Part shown: piece after piece, positions 47,300 through 58,342 of the stretch
Position numbering within the stretch: the first letter of the stretch is position 1
Layout of the letters: each line of letters starts with the position of its first letter
Assembly (NCBI GenBank): GCA_023512835.1
Contig: CM042086.1
Coordinates: 7,535,299-7,599,298 of the forward strand
DNA length: 64,000 nucleotides
Source: Taxillus chinensis
Taxonomy: Eukaryota > Streptophyta > Magnoliopsida > Santalales > Loranthaceae
Direction of reading: 5' to 3'
Notes under the pieces: model-generated
What the model saw: the letters and a program-made list of their open reading frames with translations, nothing else
Database searches by the model: none
What the model was told of the DNA's origin: nothing
Program-made: the position numbers and the translations under genes

Positions 47300-47900
47300 A
47301 GAACCGATCAAAAAACGCGAAGAACAATAACCACCACGCGAAGAACGAAACACCAAAGGGAAGGGAGCTGTGATCGTACCTGAAACGCGAAATCCAGTGG
47401 GTACCGGAAATCAGAAGACGGAAAACTAAATCCACTCAAAAAAAAAAAAAAACGAAGAACGAAACACCAAAGGGGAGGGAGCGAGCTGTGATCGTACCTC
47501 AAACGCGAGCTCCGGATGGTACAGTAAGTAATAAGACGGAAACTAAATCCGCGAAAAAAAAAACGAGAAGCGCGACAGAAGATGGATCCACTACGGAAAA
47601 GCCATTGGAACGAAGCAGGGAATTGAAGGCGGTGAGGGAGAGAGAGGATGTGGAAAACGCGGAGAACCCTAACCCTAACCGTAATCGGTGAAGACGATAG
47701 CTCGGAGTCGAAGCATGGAGATGGAGATAGAGAGAAAGAGAGAGAGGGGAGGAGGAGGAGGAAGAAGAAGAAGAAATGAAGAGTGTGTGATCAGAAACCT
47801 AGAGAGAGAGAGAGAGAGAGGAGAGAGAGATGGCGAGAGGAGAGGGAAAGTAGGCGATGGAAGGGAGGAGAGTGTAGTACCAAGCAACTAGTACCCACAC
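47300..47900 (-). promoter_or_regulatory. Distal GAMYB leader exons and promoter (predicted)
   Basis: Two tandem copies of a first-exon end occur here: 47336-47397 and 47453-47511 share 'gaacgaaacaccaaagg' and 'gctgtgatcgtacct', giving minus-strand donors with exon ends at 47380 and 47498. Further right are telomere-like boxes (47665-47680), purine-rich tracts and a CT-rich stretch at 47895-47945, all typical of plant core promoters and leaders. It is probably the ancestral GAMYB promoter. Confidence 0.5.
47665..47680 (+). promoter_or_regulatory. Telo-box cluster
   Basis: AACCCTAACCCTAACC, two and a half telomere-type units, within the predicted distal GAMYB promoter. Such boxes are common near plant transcription starts and bind Myb-like telo-box proteins. 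Confidence 0.6.
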
Positions 47901-47945
47901 TCTCTCTTTCTCTCCCCCGCTCGCGCCCTCTCTCACTCTCTCTCT

Positions 47946-50460
47946 ACAAATTTAGATAGAGAAAGTTTGATTCTAACAGCTTTCTCTCACTCTCCCTCTG
48001 TGCCGTTGCCATTGATTTCAAGAAAAAGGTGCATTGTGCACCGCATTGAAATGAAACCTATAATTTATTTACATGGCACGTATATGAAATTTACAAAGTA
48101 TTAATATTAAAGTATCATTATTTTATGACTGATACAAGTAATTTATTTATATTGTTTTTCTCTTATGATCAAAACTACACAACACAACATTAAATTATTA
48201 ATCATGTATCATTCTTCAAAGAACTTATATATATATATATATACTTGTTTATATAAACTAACATTAAGAATGGTTAATAATGTGAGGTTTAAATCATATA
48301 TATATATAAAATTAAATTATATGGACGAAGTTGATAATTAATAATGATTGAATTAAAGTTAAGTATAGGGAATTTGGCGTGCCGTAAATTAAATGGGCTT
48401 CAAAAATTTGAATTGTGAATGGAAAGTATACGTGGGCGGGTGCGCGTGGGAACGGGGGGGTGAGGGTGAGGATGGGACGACTGTTTCAACTGTATTGATG
48501 GTGGGTACCACCACACCCGGTTTAACTTATTTAACCGGTTTATATTGATTTACGCCTCTCGGCTCCTTTTAGTTTAATTAAAGATGGATTCCTGCTTTTT
48601 AACGCCCTTCTCACCTGTTTAATTTTACTAATCAATTTGATTCGTAGAAGTATTTGTATTCTCTTTAAATTTAATTTTTTTAAATAATTAAAAGTATTTT
48701 TTATTTTAATAATTTAAGCATATATTTTAGTTTTTATTTTAATAATTTAAGCATATATTTTAGTTTTTATTTTAATTATTTATTAATTAAAATATTACTT
48801 TAAAAATGTTTATTTATTTATTTATATGAAAAAGTAAATATATGAATAAATAATTAGAAAAGTAAATATAATAAGAAAAAAATATAATATTTTGATAAAT
48901 AAAAAGGGAATAATATTAAATTAAATTTAAAAGAGTTTTTATTTATTTTATTGAAATTTTAATTATAATAAATAGTTTTAAAAATATAATTTATAATATT
49001 GTCGTTGTTGGTTGCTACCTAAGTCCTGACGCCCTTTAGGCTCACCGTTGCTCATTGCCAGCCCTGGTCACTGTCAGTCCCTCCTTCCCTCATCCGACCT
49101 CGCCCATTCACGTCCTCGCTAGTCCCCCTATCCTTGTCTGATTCCATCTCTATCCAACCCCATCCGACCACACCCTATTGTCATCCTTGCTTTCTTTTCG
49201 TTTGACATAAATAAATATTTTATTAAAATAATTAAAGAATTATTGAATCTGTTATTTAGAATTGTAAAAATAAAATAGCTAAATTTTATAAAAAGTAAGT
49301 AATTAATTAAATTTCAGCTAAAGCCTATTGAGATCATTATGAATGCTCTTAATCATAAAAAAGTATTGGATGACCATGATTGAAATTTACTATATTTTTT
49401 TATTTTAAAATTTTAATTTTTATAAAATATTAATTTTGGTATAAATTATAAATAATAGTCGTGTATATATATTAAGGTAAACTATACATAGACACATTTA
49501 TTATAACATATATTTTAAAATATATATAAAATATTACTTTAGACACTAGCTCAAATATAATAACATAAAAAAGTATAAGAACACTTACAACTGGCTCAAT
49601 AAAAGTTAAATTTTAACTATAAAATAATTAAATGGTATGAAATCAGGGCTCTCCTTTCCTACAACAAATTTAGCTTAAAATAACTGTGATAAAAATTAAT
49701 TAGTTAAGATTTAAAAAAAATGTTAAAAATTTAGGGAAACAATAAACAACCCATGAATGCTTTTAATTGATTTCAAAAGATGGGGAAAAAATAAATAAAA
49801 CATATATTAGTAATAAATAGTACTGTCACAAGTTTAATTATATAATTTAAAAAAGTAATATTATATGCCACTGAAATTGCATGCTCAATGAATAATTGTA
49901 ATAATATGATAACATGAAGGAAAGAAGAAAATACGAAAAAATCACAGCTGCCTACATCTATCATAGTTTCACAATAATATGGTGAGCTGATTACACATAT
50001 TATTTTTCCATTAAAAAACTCTATAACAAATCTTTCAATGACATATTTTGATCTTTTTTTTGGTAGTCAAGTATTTTTTTTTGGGTAGTCAAGTATATAA
50101 TGACGCACCATTTAACTCTTTTTCAAATCTATTCTTTATATTATTCCATGCGACCCTAATTTAACTCTAAAATCTCTTCAATTTGTTCGTTAATTCAAAA
50201 CTCTTATTCAAATCTATTCCTTATATTATTCCATGCATGTTTGACATATTTTTAAAAAAGTTTTTCTTTTTCGGCATGCAAGTATATACTATCACTCACT
50301 GAGTTGTGAATCTTGTGATGGGATTGAACAACGCGCCACATCCGTGTTCGAAGCAGAAGGACGCGCCATTTTACCAGCCCCCCGCAGGACATTCTGAAAA
50401 CAAGTTACTCGCGTAATAAAACATTAGTTTAATTACTTTAGTTTTTTTTTGTAGTAAAGG
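47946..50460. other. AT-rich intergenic spacer
   Basis: AT-rich DNA with AT microsatellites (48226-48242, 48298-48307), a direct repeat 'atatattttagtttttattttaat' near 48721 and 48752, and a lone CT/GC-richer island at 49000-49200. No gene is seen. Confidence 0.6.
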
Positions 50461-50969
50461 TTTAAGAGAATCCCCAATCATTCTAGCTAACTAAAATGAG
50501 TTAAAGGCATATTTAACTTGCTACAGGGAGACTTTACCTAATGTCACTGCAATGGTGAGTTTTGAATTTTTTTGCTTAAAAATTAATTTTCCCAAAATAT
50601 CCCTATTGTAGCCAAATTCCAAATCCCTAAATTGACGTTGGCCGTGGGACGGGGAACGCAAAGGTGGGGGGACGGGAGCGCGCTTATGGGGGGAGGAGAG
50701 GAGATAGGGGCGGCGGCTTCTGGAGGGGTGGGGGATGGCGGTTCTTTGGGGGAGACGCAGGGGGCATGGTGGGGGAGACACGGGGGCGTGGGTGGAGTGT
50801 AATTTTTCATTATGTGGTGACATGACAGGATCAACTAAAGCAAAAGCAAAAATCATATTTGGCTTTTAGTTTTGCTTTTGCTAAAGGTTTACCTAAACTA
50901 TTGGAGAAGCATTTTAGTTATATTTTGCTATAACTTTTGCTATAACTAATGGGTTGAAAATGCTCTAAA
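50461..50969. mobile_element. Possible non-autonomous TIR element with G-rich core
   Basis: The left end TTTAAGAGAATCCCCAATC and the reverse complement of the right end TTTAGAGCATTTTCAACCC match at about 70%, giving weak terminal inverted repeats. The AGAGCATTTTCAA wording is like that of many plant non-autonomous DNA elements. The core (50640-50800) is very G-rich on the plus strand with many GGG/GGGG runs. Target-site duplications were not resolved. Confidence 0.4.
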
Positions 50970-51674
50970 TGCGCTTAACCAAATTAATTTTTTTAAACGT
51001 TAATAACGACTAGTCTAATGCTACTCTCCAATCTCCATTTTTTACCATTTTAATTTCAATTCTTTTCTTTATTTCATTTGTATTCTTATTACAATAATAT
51101 TTTTCAAATCTAAATTGCATTTGTCCAATTTAGCATTAAGAGTTTTCAAATCTTTCGACTTTCATATAAGCAGGTATTACAAAATTGGGCATATCTTTAG
51201 GTTCAGGTGTAAAGATTTCCCTTTGCCTTAAAGGTTAGCAGATTGAATTTGTACATTGTACTGCAGCGTGAAGATACGGTTGTCTATAGAAAGAAAGTCG
51301 TAATTGAAGGATTAAATGGTACACATTGTGCAATTATAAAAAGGGTTACTGCTTAAGTGATGAATTCCCTTGATTCGGCCCAAATTCCATCAAACTCGAA
51401 GAACATAATACTTACATGCACGCTTTTGATTTCAGCTGCTAACAAAACGAAACGAATACTCCGAGGGGAGAAGCAAGCTGAAGATCTGATTGATGGGGGC
51501 ACAAAATGCTTGGCGTCACTCAAGAATTTGAAATCTCATTAGTCCCTCGGAGTGCTTTCAATGGCTTGGAAGAAGAAAGCGGCAGCAATGGCAGGAAGTC
51601 AGGAACAAGAAATGAGAAGAAACGGCAATGAATCATGTGGGTCTATCAATCTGCCAATACTAGAAAGTTGGTCA
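50970..51674. other. Spacer downstream of UreF
   Basis: Non-coding as far as I can see. The right part should hold the UreF 3' untranslated region. Open frames near 51357-51542 and 51552-51785 (plus strand) have no recognisable domain. Confidence 0.5.
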
Positions 51675-52388
51675 TCAAGAGCAAAAGAGCCTAGAAAACA
51701 AACAACTGTGGCAGCCCTGAACTGTGTCCAGCAAAGGAGAAGTCTGACACGCTTCATCGATCGTCCGATCCATATATTTCTTTGAAAGGTCTTCAGCAAT
51801 GAGAGCAATTTGGTGCTGCAACGCGGCAGCACCCAGGGGCCCAACCAAATTCAGCCTCGTGGCAGCAGAAAGAATGTCTCTCATTGTAATAAACATGTAA
51901 GCCCTCTGAGAAAACTGGCTACCCAGTCCAAGAACTCCGCAAATAAGCCCAAAAATGGGAGCATGGTGGAAGGAAACAGCCCCAGAAGACAAAGCTGTGT
52001 CCCTCATCATTTTAAGTGATGGAAAATCAGTAAAAACAGTGGCAGCTACCCTCATCAGTGCTGATCCTTGTGCCACCGATGCTTTTCGGGCAACTTCATT
52101 GGTAAGTGTAGCATCCAGCGTTCTATCGAGTTGGCACCATGTGTCCATGTTGGGTGTCAAGATGGCAGAATGGACGAATGGAAGGAGTAAGCTCCCTGTA
52201 TTCTCCAAAACCTGGCCCACATAAGGTCCTAGATCTTCAGGACCCATCACAATGCAGGTTTGAATTGCTGCCTCAAGGCCAAAGGAATGCGCAAAGCCGC
52301 CAGTTGGGAGTAAGGAATCAAGCAGTTGCCACTGCCTCCACTGTAGAATAGAATCTGTTGAAGCAGGCTCATTTTTCCAGTCGTTCAT
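51675..52388 (-). CDS. UREF: Urease accessory protein UreF
   Basis: UreF works with UreD and UreG to load nickel into apo-urease in the cytosol and is needed for use of urea nitrogen. The single coding exon gives 237 residues, near the plant norm of about 240. It shows the family signatures WQLLDSLLPTGGFAHSFGLE (about 20-39), GSLLLPFVHSA, TLTNEVARKASVAQGSALMR, HAPIFGLICGVLG, SAATRLNLVGPLGAAALQH and the C-terminal QTSPLLDTVQGCH...LFCS. The ATG at 52388 fits the family length; an in-frame ATG at 52472 would add 28 residues. A leader splice donor is likely at CAG/GTACTC (exon end about 52562). A decayed copy lies at 8105-9515, and a GAMYB promoter copy lies upstream on the same strand. Confidence 0.95.
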   Translation of the reverse strand: MNDWKNEPASTDSILQWRQWQLLDSLLPTGGFAHSFGLEAAIQTCIVMGPEDLGPYVGQVLENTGSLLLPFVHSAILTPNMDTWCQLDRTLDATLTNEVARKASVAQGSALMRVAATVFTDFPSLKMMRDTALSSGAVSFHHAPIFGLICGVLGLGSQFSQRAYMFITMRDILSAATRLNLVGPLGAAALQHQIALIAEDLSKKYMDRTIDEACQTSPLLDTVQGCHSCLFSRLFCS

Positions 52389-52801
52389 TTCCCTCACACT
52401 CTCCAATGAAAGAATACAGAAGTAGGGCACGAAGCCCCCGCCAAAATACAGAACTCTTGCATTAAAAATCATACAAGCATAATAAGAGAATATGATAAAA
52501 TGGAAAAATTATCTATATTTTATTCTAGTTCCAACGTGATATGGTAACCGAGAGAGAGTACCTGTTTTTCAACTTCTTTCTCTCCTTCCCTCGAGTCTAT
52601 GCTTTTGTTTCTGGTTTTTTACTGCAGAAGAATTATCTGCATGAGCAATGACCTTAATCCTGTGTCGTGGTACCTGGAGATTTGCTTTTTTGGTTCTATT
52701 GGTTGTAACTCTGCAATTCTGTTTTCAGATGCTTCGGTGATCCTACATGAGGCAAATTGTTTCATTTATAGTGGGATTGCAGGAAGGCTCAGTACATGTG
52801 C

Positions 52802-52850
<49 letters not shown>

Positions 52851-53430
52851 CACTAAGATGTGTAAGCAGAAATAAATCAATGTAAACCTTCTGCCAGCAC
52901 TACCAGTTTCATATGCACAAAGACAAGGCCACAAAAATCCAAATACATGTAAGCAATGTCACCTTATATAGTATGAATGACCATAGTGCCTGTGAGTAAC
53001 ATTATTATCCCATTATATAATATAAATCCAAGTTAAAGATATAGAAAGGATTTTTAAATGCATCAAGCTAAAAGGATAAATAAGCATACCATTGCTGTGC
53101 GTTAATGTGGCTAAATTCTAAGTAAATCACAGAGCTATATATGATACATATAAGGGGGACAGCTGAGAGGTTTCCATTTTGTCAATCACCAATGATGCTA
53201 TAACTATGGCAATGAACATTAACCAGCTTATTAAAAGTATTGAGGAAACGATTATCTTCAAGGGTGATTGAGCAGCCCACAAGGGGGAGTACTAGCAGTA
53301 GCACTTTAAGCTTTTAGATAATGCGGTTTCTTTAAAATTTCCAAGTTGAGGCTACAGTATATCTCAGTTTAGATCCCTAGTGCATATATCTGCTGTCATA
53401 ACATATGTATTTGCAATCCAAACAAATAGG
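52389..53430 (-). other. UreF 5' flank and leader
   Basis: Leader and native promoter candidate of UreF, conserved in the pseudogene block up to about 53385 (9515 there). It contains the splice-donor-like CAG/GTACTCTC at about 52562 and a GA microsatellite. The homology to the pseudogene ends 50 bases before the GAMYB-derived block begins. Confidence 0.6.
52806..52848. repeat. (GA)21 microsatellite upstream of UreF
   Basis: About 21 GA units. The same position in the pseudogene copy (9001-9016) has about eight, so the run has expanded or contracted since duplication. Confidence 0.9.
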
Positions 53431-54122
53431 ATTTGCTGATACTTGTCAAAGCATACATCAGTTCACACGATTTAATAATGCACAGCAACTGAGATTAAAG
53501 TCGAGATAGATAACAATAATAAAATAAACAAAACCCTGAAACTGGGATAGGAGCAATAATAATAAAACCCAATTGATCAACAAAGATGAGGAAAATAAAA
53601 CAACAATTATAGGATTGGAATAAGGCACAGATATAAAAAATAATTGGGGAGTCTTCACATAATTGGATATGCCATCTAGACAAAATTCAAGGATCAGAAT
53701 AATTAAACAAGAACTACAAATTTTCTATCTAAACAAACACCAAAGCTGGAAGTGATGAACCAGTGAAAAACAGGATGCCTCAAAAATCACCACATCAGCA
53801 CCAACAAAGCGATCAGTACCTGAAATGCAAATTCCACAAGCTACAGAATCAAAATACAGAAACTGGTTTCAGGAAATGAGAAATACAATCTCAGATTCAC
53901 TCAGCAAGAAGCCACAGAAAAAGCACAAAAGCTCAAACTAAGAATAGAACTGATGGTGAGGCACAGAAGAGGAGATGGAAACCCTAATAACCCAAGCAGC
54001 AATTGGTCAAAGAGGAAAGCATAAGTTGAAGCATGGAGAGAACAAGTCCTAAAAGAGCCAGATGTCAAGAGGAGAGGCAAAGCAGGTGGGATAGATAAGG
54101 GAAAAGTACAGAGTAGCTCTAG

Positions 54123-54131
54123 CTATTTATA
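54123..54131 (-). promoter_or_regulatory. Duplicated GAMYB-type TATA box upstream of UreF
   Basis: TATAAATAG on the minus strand, copied from 45572-45580 with its surroundings nearly unchanged. Transcription from here would run leftwards through the copied first exon and on towards UreF. Confidence 0.55.
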
Positions 54132-54564
54132 AATTGTGATTCTAATCGCTCTCTCAATCATTGCCACTGATTTTCTCCCCCAAGCTCACATTTAACTTCT
54201 AAAATGGTGCACTGTGTAAAGACACAGAGAATGCATTATTGCAGCACTTGAACTGTACCCCGAGAATCGTTTTAGCCCTCTGAACTTAATAATGTGCAAG
54301 AAAGCTCCTAAACCAGTTGAATAGCACCAATCCACCCACATTTTAAAGGGAGCTGGCTGATGGCTTAATCATGGTTTTTTTTAACTTCTCAACACGGTTT
54401 CCTTGTTGGCACTTTGACCATCAAGGCACACTAATGTATTTAAATCAGCCAATGATGATGTTAGCACATTCAGACACACCGGCATGCCTCAGCAGAAATG
54501 GTGATTAAATCAGTCAACAGGGAAGCCATGTTGGTGAAGAAAAAAACCAGAACGGCTTCAGACA

Positions 54565-54690
54565 GCTCCATTGTGCATTTCATGACTTTAGAGGTACAAT
54601 TGCCCCTTGATTTGAAGTCGCCTTGCCACGGCTCCATTGTGCATTTCATGACTTTAGAGGTTCAATTGCACCTTGATTTGAAGTCTAAGG
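54565..54690 (+). repeat. 66-bp minisatellite, two copies
   Basis: Units start at 54565 and 54631 with 'gctccattg'. This is the duplicate of the three-unit array at 46096-46290. Confidence 0.85.
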
Positions 54691-55585
54691 TCTATTCTAA
54701 AAGATGCGTTTAACCAAATAAATATGATAATCGTGTTTGAAAAGTATGTTTTCAGCCAGTCACTTTAACATGTTAATGCAGGTAGCATAGCTGCATGAAG
54801 AAAAATTACAAAGAGGTGGGTGATGTCTTCGCAATTTCAAGAAAATTCATGGTATTTTCTTTATTCCCTGAAAAGAAAGGGACCCTCACTTCCATGGATT
54901 TATGAAATCATCAATCATATATAGCTTGGAATTTTCTTTTATTTAGGCATGTAATAGTATCCTACAAGCACATGCAGGGTGCTGCTCCTTGATTTATATA
55001 TATATATATAAAGATTGCGAATTTTAATGTCCCATGAATTTCAATGGGATTTAAATGAAAGAGTGCATATATAATCAGAATATACAATAGGCATACATAT
55101 AATCAGAATGCACAAAAGGAATGGGTATAAAAGCTCAACCCATGACAGACAACCAAAAAAAAAAAAGGTATGGAACTTTCTATAAGGATAAAAGCTCCAC
55201 AGTTTCCACCTTCTAAAAAATCAAAATTTAAAAATGAAAACAATAAAAAGCTAGAAGCTATACTGGTGATATTTTACCTTCCTTAAGCAGAAGCTGGTGA
55301 TATGGCAGCCACTCCAGCTTCCAAAAGTTAGGCAGAGAAATAAAAAAACTAAGTTCAGAAAATTCAATGATAAACCAACTAAGATCATAGCAAGAACTGA
55401 TGGGCACATAAATAAATCCATGAATCTGAAAATTAAGATAAATGTTACATAAAATATAATCAACTAATTATGACGGAGAATATACAAGCACAACAACAAA
55501 TGCCAAAGAAAATACAAAAAACAACTAGATAAAACCAAAATTAGATTTATGCGATCAGGGTTTTTTTTTCTAAAAAGAGAGTAAT

Positions 55586-56003
55586 AAGTTTGGTCCCATT
55601 AGACGTGGATGAGGGAACATCTACCTCAGTTCCAATTTTTCTGAAGAGCGAATTAAGACAGACCTAACATAACGCCACCTTCGTTGGACAGTGATGGCCC
55701 ACTGAAATGTCCAACTTTCGATTTACACCGAGGTTGTCGGACATCTCAGGCTCTCTTGGCTCTCCGTGTTCCGGCAGCTTCGGAGACAGCGTCGATGAAA
55801 GCGTCGGTGCGGAATAAGAGTAAGGAGAGTGTGCAGCCAAAACTAGAAAATATGTATCATAACTATACGAGAATAAATAATACAGGGGCCCAAAACTTTT
55901 ATATTTCTAAAATGATATATGAAAAATATATACAGTTTTTAATAATGAGAGTTCGCTGTCTTGACTTGTGTGAGCCGATATATTAAGTTAAATAATGAGA
56001 ACT
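55586..56003. other. Unassigned segment, partly like the MAG2-like first exon
   Basis: A GC-richer piece at 55750-55800 ('gctctcttggctctccgtg' then 'gcttcggagacagcgtcgat') resembles 58290-58345 at the start of the MAG2-like gene. The resemblance covers only about 55 bases. An open frame at 55684-55986 is not a known protein. Confidence 0.35.
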
Positions 56004-57500
56004 GTGATGTGAATTTTCTTTTTATATTAAAATTATATTTGTGATGACCTTGTGAATATATAATTTAGGTAAATTATTATTTGAATGTTGTTGATTTTAG
56101 CTAGTAAAATTATTGAGCCATTGCATAATATGTTTGTAAATGTAGTCTTAAAATTATTAAGTATTTGCGTGATATAATATTGTGACTTTGTCCTATGGAC
56201 TTTGGAACCCTTAAAATGGTTGGTGGGATTATATATGAGTTTGCAATATGACTATTAAGCTTTTGTGCAGAACAATGTAGCACTATAGCACTAACAATGG
56301 TTATTTAAGTTTATATTTATTTTAAAGTGAAGATATGATTTGTAAACATAGAATCATGATGCCCACATTGGGTGAAAAATGTTGTATATTTGCATGTGCT
56401 ATTCACATGTAAATGATATGATAATGCCGTCGTAGTGACGAGATGTCCTATACCTTCATATGTGCAATCTGAGCGTTATAAGTATGTTTGTTAATTATAT
56501 GAGTGTATTGCTTCATTGTATGCTATACGAACACAATCAAATGCTTGACATGTAGAGTTTAAGGATTACGTGATGAACTTTGAAGACTTTATCCTTACTA
56601 AACTGTAGTTTGCTCATTCCTTGTAAACTAATTTATTTTACATGTTAAATGATATTAGGCAATTGAGCTGAGGTGAAAAATAGTACGTGGTAAATATGTT
56701 TTCTTTTACATTTTTGTTTTACTTTATTGTAATTCCTATTTGAGATTTGTGATGTAAATTTTCTTTTTATATTGAATTTATATTTGTGATAACCTTGTGA
56801 ATATGTAATTGAGGTAAAATGTTGTTTGAATGTTGATGATTTTAGCTAGTAAAATTACTGAGCCCTTACATAATATGTTTGTAAGTATAATCTAGCCTGT
56901 AAAATTATTGAGCATTTGTGTGATATAATATTGTGACTTTGTCGAGATGGACTTCCGAACCCTTAAAATTGTGTTGTGGGATTACCATATGAGTTTGCCA
57001 ACGTGCCTACTAATCCTTTGTGCGAAACATTATAGCACTAACAAACAGTTATTTAAGTTTCCACTCATTTTCAAGGTGGAGATATGATCTGTAAACTTAG
57101 AATCATGATGGCCGCATTGGGTTAAAATTATTATATATTTGTGTGCACTATTCACCTATAAATGATATGATAGAGTCATTGTGGTGGCGGGGTGTCATAT
57201 ATCTCCATATGTGCAGTGTGAGCAACTGTAATTATATCCGTTAATCATATGATTGTGTTGCTGCATTGTATGCTATATGAACACAATCATAACTTGACAT
57301 GTAGAGTTTAAGGACTATGGGATGAATTTTGAAGACTTTATCCTTACCAACCTATAGTTCGCTCATCCTCTTGTGAATTAATTTATTTTACATGCTAGGT
57401 GACATTAGGCAATTGAGCTGAAGTGAAGAACAGTATGTGGTAGATATGTTTTCTTTTATGTTTTTGATTTACTTTATTGTAATTCCAATTTGAGAACTTG
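56004..57500. repeat. 745-bp tandem direct repeat, two units
   Basis: Unit 1 (56004-56748) and unit 2 (56749-about 57500) run in parallel throughout, for example 'gaccttgtgaatata', 'tgattttagctagtaaaatta', 'gtgactttgtc', 'cttgacatgtagagtttaag' and 'actttattgtaattc'. Divergence is moderate (point changes and small indels). No coding frame is conserved. It may be the start of a satellite or abutting element copies. Confidence 0.85.
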
Positions 57501-58342
57501 ATATGATATAATACCCAGGTTTGAATTTAGTTTTATTTGACCAGAAGCAAAACCTCAAAACTTCATATTTTTTTCTTCTTCATTTTTATTTTATTTTTAA
57601 AACAATTTTAACATAATGAGAAACAAAAACAACTTACTATTTCATTTTTCTTTTAATTATTATTAATTTTTATTTTCTTTCATTAATATATTTAACAAGA
57701 AATAAACAATAAAAATACAAGCTTAACTAAGAAAATAAAATATTAATTAATATGGATAAAATAAGGTTAACAAAAACAAACTAAATCATAGTGAAAATTT
57801 TTATTAGAGCAACCGCTTAATTTTTTTTATTAGTTTGAATAATTAATTTAACATAAAATCCTCAAGTCTCTTTATTATAACAAGAAATTCAATAGCACAT
57901 TTACAAGTTTAACATTTATCAATTCGCTCTCTCCTATTTAAATAATTATATTTTGTTCTCTCATTTTTTATTTTCAATGAATAAAAAAATAATTAACTAA
58001 TAATATTTTAGTAAAATAATATAAATTATTAAAATGAAAGATTAAAATGTGAACTATTAAAATAATAAAAAATTATTTTTAATTATTTGAAGAATTAAAT
58101 TTAAAAATGCTGTGAATGTTTCTATTAATTTTAATGGTTTAATATGATAATAAAAAAATATAATTAAATACTTTATTTTTTTAAAATTAAATTTTCAAAA
58201 AGCGCGAGAGACATGCCTGGTCGGCCGGGTTAGTTCCTTTGCTCTCCAGCTTCGTCTTCATCTCACATATTCTACTGGAATCTTGAATCCCGAGCTCTCT
58301 TGTTTCTTCCTGTTTCTGCCTGCCGCTTCGAAGTCAGCGTCA
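57501..58342. other. AT-rich spacer and MAG2-like promoter
   Basis: Strongly AT-rich until about 58195, where composition changes abruptly to the GC-richer leader of the MAG2-like gene. No gene is seen in the AT-rich part. Confidence 0.6.

Larger units (their letters stand above)
53431..55585 (-). repeat. Segmental duplicate of the GAMYB leader/promoter region
   Basis: This block matches 44597-47255 in order and orientation at high identity and contains no GAMYB coding exon. It keeps the leader-exon acceptor (exon start 53488), the first-exon donor CAG/GTACTGATC (exon end 53820), the TATA box and the minisatellite. Differences include a deletion of about 280 bases near 53455, a deletion of about 124 bases near 54238 and one minisatellite unit fewer. 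It lies upstream of UreF and points towards it. Confidence 0.9.

Noticed and set aside
47675..47891. Overlapping open frames on both strands near 47.7-47.9 kb
   Set aside because: They come from purine-rich GA/GGA tracts in the predicted GAMYB promoter/leader and have low-complexity products.
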